Numbered from the stretch's first letter, positions 1-6,546 are shown. The stretch: 7,485 bases of DNA from Xanthobacteraceae bacterium (GCA_030037185.1 JASHRR010000095.1:1-7485); one strand, 5' to 3'. Notes: generated from the sequence alone by a model not told the origin. A program made the numbers and translations.

Positions 1-1235
1 AACCCTTCCTTGGACTTCGCCACAATCTGCTTGAGGTCCTTATCTAGGTTATGGGCCGCCGAAGTTGCGTCAGCCCAGTTCAAGGTGAGGATGAAGGTCG
101 GAACGATCTCAACGTTGTAGCAGCGGGGATTGATGGCATACTTGCCAGTGCGCAGCGGCTCCTGCCAGATGCCCCGGTGGCCTGGCCGAACCAGAGAGCC
201 GAACTTGAATTCGGCCCCGGACGTGTCCTCGGTAGCCAGGCCAACATAGGCCTTGACCACCGCCACCTCGCCCTGATTGACAACGAGCATTGGAACCAAT
301 TCGACGCTGACCAGGAACGGATTGAGGTTGTAGGCACCATAGAGCAGTGGGTCGTGCTGCAGACCGATACGCCCACCCTTGTCGAGGAACGTCTGGAAAT
401 CCTGGTAGTTGTTGTGCACTTCGTTCTTCACCGACAAGATCGCTTCGACTAGGTCGCTGTCCTTGGTCCCACCACGCGCTTCGAGTTCGGTGATGTCAGC
501 AAAGTCGCCAAGCCTGTTGGCAATCGCTCCCTTTGGCAACGGTATGCCTTCGAGCGTGGTCACTATGCCGATCATGTCGATGATCCGGCCCTTGCCGTCC
601 TTGCCCTCGAACTTCTGCGGCTCAATGCGCACGACGTCGAGTTGTTCAGGTAAAAGCCCAAAGGAGTGCGGCCCGAGGCCCCCCGCGGCGCGAGCGAGCC
701 GTGCGTATTCATCAGCGACTGGAATACCGTAAACCCGGTTTTTGGTAATGATGAGAAATCCGACGGGATGGATCGGCGCAACAGTACCTGGCGGCAGGAC
801 GGTACGCTGGACGCCCTTCTGGCCTCTTTCCTGAACAAACAGGCCGATGTCTTGAAAGTTTGCGAACTCCGGTTTGTAGATCGCGGATTTCGCCCCGATT
901 GGCAGACCCGCGCCAACTTGCGCCACGACAACGCCAATCTGGCCCGCCGGAATCTGCACCATCGGATGACGCGTCACCGTGTAGATTGGCCACAGCTTGA
1001 AGCGCAAGCCGGCCATCAGCAGATCAGCCTGATATCCGGCCTCACCGCCGAATGCGACCGGGTTGCCTTCGTGCAATTTCCTCAGGCTGAACCGTTTCCG
1101 AACAAGCCCGACTTCAGTCGGACCGATGGTCCAGAGCGAACGCCAGACAGTGAACAGAGCGGCAGCGGCTGCAACGATGACGATCCAGGTGCCTCCGCTC
1201 GCGGAAAGACTGAGCACATCAGAGATGCGATCCAT
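1..1235 (-). CDS. SPFH/band-7 domain protein, flotillin-like (3' end outside window)
   Basis: The minus strand is open without a stop from ATG at 1235 to the window edge, giving 411 codons. The N-terminus has a hydrophobic segment at residues 16-31 (TWIVIVAAAAALFTVW), probably a membrane anchor. SPFH-type sequence follows: IGPTEVGLV near residue 37, QIPAGQIGVVVA, a GRIIDMIGIVTT segment, and late in the visible part EIVPTFILTLNWADATSAAH then LDKDLKQIVAKSKEG, which is characteristic of long bacterial SPFH proteins. Such proteins form oligomeric membrane scaffolds; a specific role here is unknown. The start is chosen because AAGGAG (1243-1248) lies 7 nt upstream. The frame also stays open upstream to an ATG at about position 1349, which has no Shine-Dalgarno. 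The coiled-coil C-terminus expected in the family is not visible. No gene precedes it in the same direction for over 1.4 kb, so it probably has its own promoter. Confidence in the family is high. Confidence 0.9.
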   Translation of the reverse strand, partial: MDRISDVLSLSASGGTWIVIVAAAAALFTVWRSLWTIGPTEVGLVRKRFSLRKLHEGNPVAFGGEAGYQADLLMAGLRFKLWPIYTVTRHPMVQIPAGQIGVVVAQVGAGLPIGAKSAIYKPEFANFQDIGLFVQERGQKGVQRTVLPPGTVAPIHPVGFLIITKNRVYGIPVADEYARLARAAGGLGPHSFGLLPEQLDVVRIEPQKFEGKDGKGRIIDMIGIVTTLEGIPLPKGAIANRLGDFADITELEARGGTKDSDLVEAILSVKNEVHNNYQDFQTFLDKGGRIGLQHDPLLYGAYNLNPFLVSVELVPMLVVNQGEVAVVKAYVGLATEDTSGAEFKFGSLVRPGHRGIWQEPLRTGKYAINPRCYNVEIVPTFILTLNWADATSAAHNLDKDLKQIVAKSKEG

Positions 1236-1242
1236 CGGCTTG

Positions 1243-1248
1243 CTCCTT
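1243..1248 (-). promoter_or_regulatory. Ribosome binding site of the SPFH gene
   Basis: On the minus strand the sequence AAGGAG sits 7 nt before the ATG at 1235. It decides the start between this ATG and in-frame upstream alternatives. Confidence 0.65.
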
Positions 1249-1260
1249 CGCAAGATCATG

Positions 1261-1289
1261 AAATCCGGACCCCTTATCAGGGGGGATTT
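1261..1289 (-). promoter_or_regulatory. Bulged hairpin/palindrome in the SPFH gene leader
   Basis: An outer arm (1261-1266, AAATCC) pairs with 1284-1289 (GGATTT). An inner arm (1270-1274, CCCCT) pairs with 1279-1283 (AGGGG) around a TATC loop. Only three bases (1267-1269) are unpaired, on one side. The result is an 11-bp stem whose near edge is about 25 nt upstream of the SPFH start codon and 12 nt upstream of its ribosome binding site. It could be a protein-binding palindrome or an mRNA leader hairpin. The pairing is seen directly; the function is inference. Confidence 0.4.
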
Positions 1290-2336
1290 CGGCCGCAATA
1301 CGCGCTCCGCCGAATCGACGTACACGGACAACCGCGAGTCCGCGCCCATAATTGTGACCAGGCTACGGTTCAGTGCCGCCAAGCAAGGAGATGAATTCAC
1401 GCCATCTCGCCAGCAGTCTCCGCGCGGCCGATTGGCGAAAGCCAACTCCGTCCCTGACCAAACTAGCACAATTGCTCTGCATCAAATGTGAAGGGGCTCA
1501 CACAAGTCTGCCATTACGTTGCTCATCCGAGTTCAAACTTCCGCTGCCGGAACTACGGTGTAGTCCGCTCCTGGCCCTTAGGCGCTGTGACCCTCGATCG
1601 CGTCATCACGGCAGCTATCGAAAGTACTACGGACCAAACCGCGGCCGTCAGCGCGGTTGCTAACGGGTCGCGACACAGCACCATGAGCGTAATCAAAAGC
1701 CGGGTGGCCCGTTATCCGTGCCGATGCTTGAGCAGCGGCGTACATGATGGGCATCGGCCCCCCGGCCGCCGGAGTATAGAAGAGCAGCATCTGTGGAAGC
1801 TGCCGTGAGGCACGGCTGGAAAGCACCAGGGCAGCTGACACTCCGGACGCGCGCGGCTGTCTGTCGCAGCCATGTGCGCATTATATCGCATCGCACGGCT
1901 GCCCACCGAGCCGGCAACATTTGATTGGACCTCAGCGCTCGGGCGCAACGATACAACCAAAATTTCTCTGCTCTCATCAGATTGTTGCCTCCGCTAAGTC
2001 CAAGAACTTCTCGCTGACTTTAAGGAAGATTGGGCATCACGAACCGCCGGATGTCTTCCTTCCAATTAGGGGGGAATGGCTCTTGAAATCGCTGGAGGCT
2101 CTCCCAAATCGTGACCCGCGGGGCGATTTTCGGGCCTTTCCAGGACCTTTCATTCTTGAGCCTACATTGGGCTGCGCCATGCAAGTCGCGGGACTGTCAC
2201 GACGCGTCAGCCGATCTGGCGATGAACGAATATCGCGGTTCGACTGAAATGACGGCGCCCAGAACTGTCAGCGAAGTGAGGCTATCGAACACAGATCTGA
2301 AAATCTCAAAACACCTTTCCGAAACGAAGATAAGCC
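1290..2336. other. Long stretch without a recognisable gene
   Basis: Several overlapping open frames exist on both strands, but none combines a good ribosome binding site, codon bias and a recognisable protein. The base composition looks less GC-rich than the transporter/regulator pair further right. The only protein-like piece is a minus-strand open stretch at 2020-2196 (58 codons, no clear start, bounded by stops) with PPNWKEDIRRFVMPNLP at its end, which I cannot assign. The region is best read as decayed accessory DNA. Confidence 0.5.
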
Positions 2337-2344
2337 AAAGGAGG
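2337..2344 (+). promoter_or_regulatory. Very strong Shine-Dalgarno sequence before a small reading frame
   Basis: AAAGGAGG, a near-perfect anti-16S match, is followed by five A residues and an ATG at 2350. The 60 bp upstream is comparatively AT-rich, but I could not identify clear -35/-10 elements. Confidence 0.45.
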
Positions 2345-2349
2345 AAAAA

Positions 2350-2607
2350 ATGCTCGAAGTCGTTGCGGGTGGCACGAAAACGCAGGGACAGCGCGGAGGT
2401 TTTTCGCCTGCCGCGATTTCGCCCGTAATCCCAGTCCAAAGCTACCACAGAATTATCCTGCCGCGGCGACCCGGAGAATCTCGCTTTGCGCCGCAACAAT
2501 ACTATTACGCCGCCTCGAAGAGTGGCGTCGTGCCGAGCCTGCCAGTCAGTGTGTCGGGGGTATTCCAACACGATGAAAGCAGCGCCGTTCAGAGCGATGC
2601 CGCCTAG
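2350..2607 (+). CDS. Small hypothetical protein, 85 residues
   Basis: I do not recognise this protein. It starts with ATG five bases after AAAGGAGG and ends with TAG. The product has no obvious signal peptide, membrane segment or known motif; it begins MLEVVAGGTKTQGQRGG, has a Pro/Ser-rich middle, and contains FAPQQYYYAASKSG near residue 46. Third-position GC is only moderate (roughly 60% by eye), so codon use neither proves nor excludes coding. A longer open frame (2197-2625) lies antisense to it, and its peptide resembles the meaningless translations of interspersed repeats (FRATRNDFEHFF). The strong ribosome binding site is the main support. It could be a real small accessory protein or a chance frame. 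Confidence 0.3.
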   Translation: MLEVVAGGTKTQGQRGGFSPAAISPVIPVQSYHRIILPRRPGESRFAPQQYYYAASKSGVVPSLPVSVSGVFQHDESSAVQSDAA

Positions 2608-2686
2608 GTTGGGGCAAGCCGCCAAACATCACACCGGAAGTCTGGTTTTGGCCCGAGGCTGACGACTTGGGCGTTGCAGCAAGCTG

Positions 2687-2760
2687 TCAGCTTTCTGGGG
2701 TACACCGGCCGCGCGGCCAACGTAGCCACAGTGGCCGAATCTGACCCATTGCAGACCAAC
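2687..2760 (-). repeat. Possible degenerate copy of an alphaproteobacterial interspersed repeat
   Basis: The last 25 or so codons of the methyltransferase fragment's frame read SAMGQIRPLW and end with a CCCCAGAAAGCTGAC sequence. This resembles a repeat I recall from Bradyrhizobium-type genomes whose chance translation reads SAMGQKR...LPPKAD. If so, the natural end of the methyltransferase has been replaced or extended by repeat sequence. The match is from memory and partial. Confidence 0.25.
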
Positions 2761-3337
2761 CTGCAATTACGCGCGGCGCGGAGATCACCGAATACTCGAT
2801 CTCGTCGGTGAACAGCCCATCAGGAGAGGCCACTGATAGCCGCTCGCGCAAGTCCTTTTCGAAGTTCGCAGCTTTGTCGCCCAAAACGGCCCGCGACGCG
2901 AATGAAGTCGAGTACAAATAGCCGATGATACCGTCATATTTCCAAACATGAGGCTGAACGAACCTCGCTTCTGTTAGCGCACAGAATGGTGCCTGCTTCA
3001 GGCACTCTTGGTGCATTGGTTTAGCAGGAAAGGTCCCGGGACCGGCCCGTCGTTCGTCACCCAGCCAGTGTTTGATTGCATCGATTACAACTGCTTTCCA
3101 CTCGAACACGCGACCTGTCCAAAGACTGGTCGGAGATAGAATGACGATAGCCCCATTTGGCTCGACTAATCTGTCGAGATGTCGCGCGACCGCAATACGG
3201 TCAGTCCAATGAAATGATGCTCCAAATGCGGCCATGCGCAGCGGAGCCACGGTGTCGGCGATATCCTCGGCGCGACCCAGCGTGAATGTAATGGACTCAA
3301 TGCGCTTGTTTACCGCGGTGCGCCGGGCCACCGCCAG
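2687..3337 (-). pseudogene. Class I SAM-dependent methyltransferase, C-terminal fragment
   Basis: From 3337 downwards the minus strand reads LAVARRTAVNK, then LGRAEDIAD, MAAFGASFHWTDR, IVILSPTSLWTGR, a tryptophan-rich segment, GIIGYLYSTSFASRAVLGD and SPDGLFTDEIEYSVI. This order matches the second half of Methyltransf_11/25-type enzymes: the acidic motif after motif I, the FHW motif, then the C-terminal substrate-side region. The N-terminal motif I (glycine-rich SAM loop) is missing, and a TAG lies just upstream at 3341-3343. The GTG at 3331 has no good ribosome binding site, so translation is doubtful. The missing part is found inverted at 3840-4015. The last 25 or so residues do not look like the family and may be repeat-derived. 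Without motif I the fragment should not bind SAM. Confidence 0.8.
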
Positions 3338-3802
3338 GTACTACAGACGTACCGAATTGCCGTCTATGGCCGTTGTTGACCCAACTCTGAACTGACCGGT
3401 GCCTGATGCAAGCCAGGTGAAGCCGTCAATGGTCATGGCGGCCCTGCACCGCCGCCCAAAATCCTTTCTGCCTTCTCTAAGGCAAGTTCGAAATCCTGGC
3501 TGACCTCAACATAAGGAATATCGATGTGAACTCAGCGCATGATTCTCTAAGCTCACGGCTCTTGTTGATCTGATCATCGTCATCTGCATCAATTCATTGT
3601 CGGAAAGTTCGGCGGTCCACCAGTTTTGGACCGGGTCAAAGCACCGAGTTTCTAGCAGCTTTTGTTTCGGGTCGGCCTCGGCGTAGCCGAGGAAAACCGA
3701 GTCTTGGGTTCCCGCCACCCTGCTATCCGAACTACGGGGCGCCTGACTTTTGCCCCGACAGGTTTTCTTTCCTGCTGGAAATGCTAGCCTTTCCTGGACA
3801 CA
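3338..3802. other. Non-coding segment inside the proposed inversion
   Basis: About 465 bp between the two methyltransferase pieces, left of the intron remnant. A minus-strand frame (3506-4015) is open through it, but that frame also runs through the intron remnant and antisense to the methyltransferase N-terminus, so I do not call it a gene. An inverted repeat GGTAC/GTACC (3337-3341 and 3349-3353) lies exactly at the left break. Nothing else is recognised. Confidence 0.4.
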
Positions 3803-3836
3803 CGACCGCACGTGAACCTCTCGATTCACACGGCTC
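3803..3836 (-). ncRNA. Group II intron domain V remnant
   Basis: Read on the minus strand from 3836 to 3803 this is a 34-nt element with domain V architecture: GAGCCGT, then a perfect 7-bp stem (GTGAATC with GGTTCAC) closed by a GAGA tetraloop, the two-nucleotide GT bulge, then GCGGTCG as the returning basal strand. The catalytic AGC triad is present in the 5' strand. The canonical returning strand ends GGTTC; here it reads GGTCG, so the bottom two pairs are lost, either by two substitutions or by deletion of one T. No intron-encoded reverse transcriptase and no convincing domain VI are seen nearby. The piece therefore looks like the surviving 3' end of an intron. The secondary structure is seen directly; assignment to group II is by family knowledge. 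Confidence 0.6.
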
Positions 3837-3839
3837 CCG

Positions 3840-4015
3840 TTGTTCGGCCATTTCCATGACATAGCTGCCAATGAGCGAAGAGTCGACCGCGCTACCCGCG
3901 CGAGGCTTTTGACTGGATCGTCACGCGGCACGGACTTGATGGTAGGGGACGGCTCCTCGACTGTGGCTGCGGCACCGGCAATGTGTTCTCTGGATTGGCG
4001 AAATGGTTCTCTCAC
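3840..4015 (+). pseudogene. Class I SAM-dependent methyltransferase, N-terminal fragment (frameshifted)
   Basis: The first frame reads FGHFHDIAAN (3843-3872), resembling the F-D-IA-Y start of this methyltransferase family. The frame then changes, and from 3875 a second frame reads KSRPRYPREAFDWIV, RHGLDGRGRLLDCGCGTGN and FSGLAKWFSHT. LLDCGCGTGN (3953-3982) is motif I, the glycine-rich SAM-binding loop. After about 4015 resemblance stops and the frame soon ends. This is the part absent from the minus-strand fragment at 2687-3337; joined, the two would give a nearly complete enzyme lacking about ten residues (usually the acidic D-P-M segment). The frameshift near 3872-3878, the lack of a start and the loss of the rest make it a pseudogene. 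It lies directly next to the intron remnant. Confidence 0.75.
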
Positions 4016-4250
4016 ACCTATCGACGAGGTTTCTCATCGGAGAGATTACGAGTCACCGGGCCGCAATGAAAGTAAACGCACAAGTGGCCTCGAAAGTGAG
4101 TGGATCTGAGGGCCGAGCCCGCAACCGTGGGGCGAAGGCAGCTTCGGACGCGCCGCTCATGTTTATCGGCACGGCCGTTCGTGACCCTAAGACGACATTC
4201 GGGCCGTCAGTTCGCGGCTGGCCTACATTTTAAGTCCCCTCGCCGTGTCG
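4016..4250. other. Unassigned debris between methyltransferase and transposase fragments
   Basis: No recognisable gene on either strand. A short plus-strand frame continues to 4233, but it lacks a ribosome binding site and family resemblance. It may hold eroded IS91 sequence; I could not find the transposase continuing in any frame. Confidence 0.4.
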
Positions 4251-4442
4251 CGCGATCAGGCGGCGGTTTGAGATGGCGACACGGTGTATATAGTATGACA
4301 GATACGTGGGCACGGCCTTCGGCCCTGCAAACCGGCGCTTCGAATAGACGAACCAGCGTTTCTTTCTGAGCGGAGCGAGGGAACGAAACGTCGCAAATGC
4401 CTTGGCGTCCGAGAGACGTGCATGGACGCCGAAGAATTGCAA
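4251..4442 (-). pseudogene. IS91-family transposase fragment
   Basis: The minus strand encodes LQFFGVHARLSDAKAF, then LAPLRKKRWFVYSKRRFAGP, KAVPTYLSYYIHRVAISN and RRLIA. This is the distinctive part of IS91/ISCR transposases, rolling-circle HUH-type enzymes, in which YLSRYTHRVAISNSRLIA carries two tyrosines four residues apart. Both are kept here (residues 47 and 51 of the open frame), although the R between them has become Y. Resemblance stops after RRLIA, and the frame ends at 4230. Neither the N-terminal zinc-binding/HUH region nor the C-terminus is present, so this is about 64 residues of a 300-500-residue protein. It begins only 20 bp past the stop codon of the neighbouring transporter. 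It is non-functional and marks past mobile-element activity. Confidence 0.85.
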
Positions 4443-4461
4443 TGCAGGGTCGGCAATGTTC

Positions 4462-5682
4462 TCATTTGCGCCTCAGCAAACCCGCGACAATGGCGGCGGC
4501 GATCACGTTCGCGGCGGCGCCGGCGAGGATCGGCAGCGTATAACTGCGGCTGAGGTCGAAGGCGAGGCCGGCGGCGCTCGGTCCGATCAAGGTGCCGAAA
4601 GCGACGCTGGTATAAAGAATACCGATGATGCCGCTGACGTTGCGTCCGCCGAATGTGTCCATGACCACGGCGGGAAGCACGGCCACCCATCCGCCATAGA
4701 ACACGCCATAGACAATCGCGAAGATGGCGAGCGGCCACAGACTCCGCGCAACAACCCAAATCGCGAGTGCGAACGCCATGCCGCCGAACATTGCGATCAG
4801 CGCGCGCTGCCGTCCCATGCGGTCGGCGAGATGACCGAGGAAGAAGCGTCCGGCGGTGCTGCCGACGCCGATTGCCCCGAGCAGGAGCACGCCGGCAGAC
4901 TTTGTGATGCCGTGATCACGCGCATAGGGGACGAGATGCACAAATGGCACGAACGCACCGAACGAGCAGCTCAGGCATGCGGCGTAGAGCGCCGCGAATG
5001 GTCGCGAGCTGACTGCCGCGCGCGCGGATGCGCCGGGCGACTCAGCGCGATGCGTTAGCGGCGGATCGCCGTCGGGGCCGACCCCGCACTCACCCGGATC
5101 GTTCGCGATCAGGAGCGCCATGCCGCCACCGAGGATCGCGGCGAGAACACCGAGTATGACATAGGCGCCACGCCAGCCGAGCTCCCCGATCAGCAGCGAT
5201 GCGAGAGGAGGCATTACCAGCGTCCCGACGCCGATGCCACTCACGGCAAGCCCGGACGCAAATCCGCGCCGGCGCACGAACCAGCGCTGCACCGCGCCGA
5301 CGGCCGGAACATAGGCGCAGCCCATCCCGAGCCCAACGCCAAGTCCATAGGCAGCGTAGACCTGGAATAGACTCTGCGCGGCGCCTGCGGCGGCAAGACC
5401 CGCGCCGGTCAACAGCATCCCGACCACGGCAAGACGGCGCGAGCCGAAGCGATCGGCGAGGGGGCCGCTCACGATGCCGAGCCCGAAATAGAGGAAGCCT
5501 GCCAGCGAGAACACCAGTGACACCGATCCGCGGGATGCGGCAAAATCTTGCTCCAGCGACGGAAGGAACGCGCTGAATGTATAGGCGCTGCCGAAGCCGA
5601 CGAACGTGATGGCGAACGCGGCTGCGACCACGAACCAACCATAGAAAATGCCGGAACTTTGAATACTTGAGGGACTTCTCAC
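4462..5682 (-). CDS. MFS transporter, OxlT/monocarboxylate (MCT-like) type
   Basis: A 406-residue inner-membrane protein with about 12 hydrophobic segments in two halves of six. The first half opens with FYGWFVVAAAFAITF, typical of oxalate/formate antiporter-like carriers. Motif A between TM2 and TM3 is GPLADRFGSRR (residues 73-83), repeated as GHLADRMGRQR (283-293) in the second half. A hydrophilic central loop spans about residues 195-227, and the chain ends in a basic LLRRK. RWFVRRRGFASGLAVSGIGVG is also MCT-like. I start it at GTG 5682 because AGGAGG (5688-5693) lies 5 nt upstream; the frame is open to GTG 5718, but that start lacks a ribosome binding site. It diverges from the ArsR-type gene at 5815, so regulation by it is likely. 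The substrate cannot be deduced; organic-anion uptake or drug efflux are both possible. It is intact. Confidence 0.92.
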   Translation of the reverse strand: MRSPSSIQSSGIFYGWFVVAAAFAITFVGFGSAYTFSAFLPSLEQDFAASRGSVSLVFSLAGFLYFGLGIVSGPLADRFGSRRLAVVGMLLTGAGLAAAGAAQSLFQVYAAYGLGVGLGMGCAYVPAVGAVQRWFVRRRGFASGLAVSGIGVGTLVMPPLASLLIGELGWRGAYVILGVLAAILGGGMALLIANDPGECGVGPDGDPPLTHRAESPGASARAAVSSRPFAALYAACLSCSFGAFVPFVHLVPYARDHGITKSAGVLLLGAIGVGSTAGRFFLGHLADRMGRQRALIAMFGGMAFALAIWVVARSLWPLAIFAIVYGVFYGGWVAVLPAVVMDTFGGRNVSGIIGILYTSVAFGTLIGPSAAGLAFDLSRSYTLPILAGAAANVIAAAIVAGLLRRK

Positions 5683-5814
5683 GATCGCCTCCTGCTCGAG
5701 AAAGCGGGTAGACACCACATAGGGGCGGGCGGCACTGGTTCACTGCCGAATGTTACGGCCGCCGCCGAAGCTTCGACGTGTGCGAAGAGGCGCTTGGCGC
5801 GCTATATGTAGGGA
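5683..5814. promoter_or_regulatory. Divergent promoter region with candidate operator palindrome
   Basis: This 132-bp gap separates the transporter start and the regulator start, so both promoters must lie here. A perfect 10-bp palindrome, CGAAGCTTCG (5766-5775), lies 40 bp before the regulator's ATG and 83 bp from the transporter's GTG. It is a plausible operator half or core for a dimeric winged-helix repressor. TATATG (5803-5808) is a possible -10 box for the regulator. No good -35 hexamer is evident for either direction. Confidence 0.45.
5688..5693 (-). promoter_or_regulatory. Ribosome binding site deciding the transporter start
   Basis: AGGAGG on the minus strand, five bases before GTG at 5682. 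It supports a start 12 codons downstream of the longest possible frame. Confidence 0.65.
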
Positions 5815-6546
5815 ATGAGCGATGTCCTTGATATGGCCGCGCTCGCGGCCCTCGTCGGTGATCCTGCGCGTGCAAATATTCTCTGCGCACTGCTGGATGG
5901 CCGCGCCTTCACCGCTGGCGAGCTCGCCTATGCCGCGCATGTCTCGCCGCAGACTGCGAGCGGCCATCTCGGCAAGCTTGCAGCCGCGCATTTGATCGCG
6001 TCGAGCCCGCAAGGCCGCCACCGCTATTATCGTCTTGCCGGTCCGCATATCGCGGCCATGCTGGAAAGCATCATGGCAGTCGCCGCGACCTCTCCGTCAC
6101 GTCCCCGACCGATCCGGATCGATGAGAGCATGCGCACCGCGCGCATGTGCTACGACCACGTCGCCGGCCGCCTCGGTGTCGGTCTCGCCGATGCGCTGCG
6201 CGCAGGTGGGCATGTCGCGTTCAGCGAAGAAGGCAGTGAGATCACGAGTTCGGGCGAGGCGTTCCTATGCGAGTTTGGCGTTGACATCGAGGCGGCGCGG
6301 CTGCGCCGGCGCGTGTTCTGTCGTCCCTGCATCGACTGGAGCGAGCGGCGTCCGCATCTGGCTGGCGCTATCGGACAAGCGCTCGCGCAGCGCCTTTTTG
6401 CCCTCGGCTGGATCGCGCGCGTGCGCTACGGCCGCGCGCTCAGGATCACACCTGCGGGCCGTCGCAATCTGCTCGACACGTTCGGCGTTGATATCTCAGA
6501 GTCTCGCGTAACCAAACCGCGGACGTTGGCGCGCACGGCTGCGTGA
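5815..6546 (+). CDS. ArsR/SmtB-family transcriptional regulator with extended C-terminal domain
   Basis: A 243-residue protein. Residues 5-75 form the winged helix-turn-helix: MAALAALVGDPARANILCALL, FTAGELAYAAHVSPQTASGH as the turn and recognition helix, and the wing SSPQGRHRYYRLAG. It lacks the ELCVCD metal site of classical ArsR. The C-terminal part (about 100-230) is typical of the long ArsR subgroup: MCYDHVAGRLGVGLADAL (111-128), FCRPCIDWSERRPHLAGAIG (168-187), and a basic segment RVRYGRALRITPAGRRNLL. Cysteines 112, 169 and 172 with His115 and His181 could sense an oxidant, metal or ligand, which is inference. It diverges from the MFS gene and probably represses it and itself. The ATG at 5815 has no normally spaced ribosome binding site. 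No partner gene follows downstream. Confidence 0.92.
   Translation: MSDVLDMAALAALVGDPARANILCALLDGRAFTAGELAYAAHVSPQTASGHLGKLAAAHLIASSPQGRHRYYRLAGPHIAAMLESIMAVAATSPSRPRPIRIDESMRTARMCYDHVAGRLGVGLADALRAGGHVAFSEEGSEITSSGEAFLCEFGVDIEAARLRRRVFCRPCIDWSERRPHLAGAIGQALAQRLFALGWIARVRYGRALRITPAGRRNLLDTFGVDISESRVTKPRTLARTAA

Noticed and set aside
51..1491. Several plus-strand frames of 100-240 codons
   Set aside because: Up to 1235 they overlap the SPFH gene in antisense and have no family resemblance; the remainder lacks ribosome binding sites.
1578..1977. Overlapping minus-strand frames of 82-94 codons
   Set aside because: Three frames are open at once, none has a good ribosome binding site, and the peptides are rich in Cys and Arg as expected from GC-rich non-coding DNA.
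2283..2300. ATC...GAT spacing resembling a nod box element
   Set aside because: The spacing is seven rather than nine bases and no repeat of the motif is present.
2197..2625. Minus-strand 142-codon frame
   Set aside because: No ribosome binding site identified, no recognised domain, and its middle resembles repeat-derived peptides; it is also antisense to the frame with the strong ribosome binding site.
2680..2700. GTCAGCTT resembling the first half of a tts box (type III secretion promoter)
   Set aside because: Only the first eight bases fit; the second half (TCGAAAGCT-like) is absent and no suitable gene follows.
3506..4015. Minus-strand 169-codon frame
   Set aside because: It runs through the group II domain V hairpin and antisense to the methyltransferase motif I, so it is a shadow.
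4402..5058. Plus-strand 218-codon frame
   Set aside because: Antisense shadow of the MFS transporter, whose membrane topology and motif A make the minus strand the coding one.
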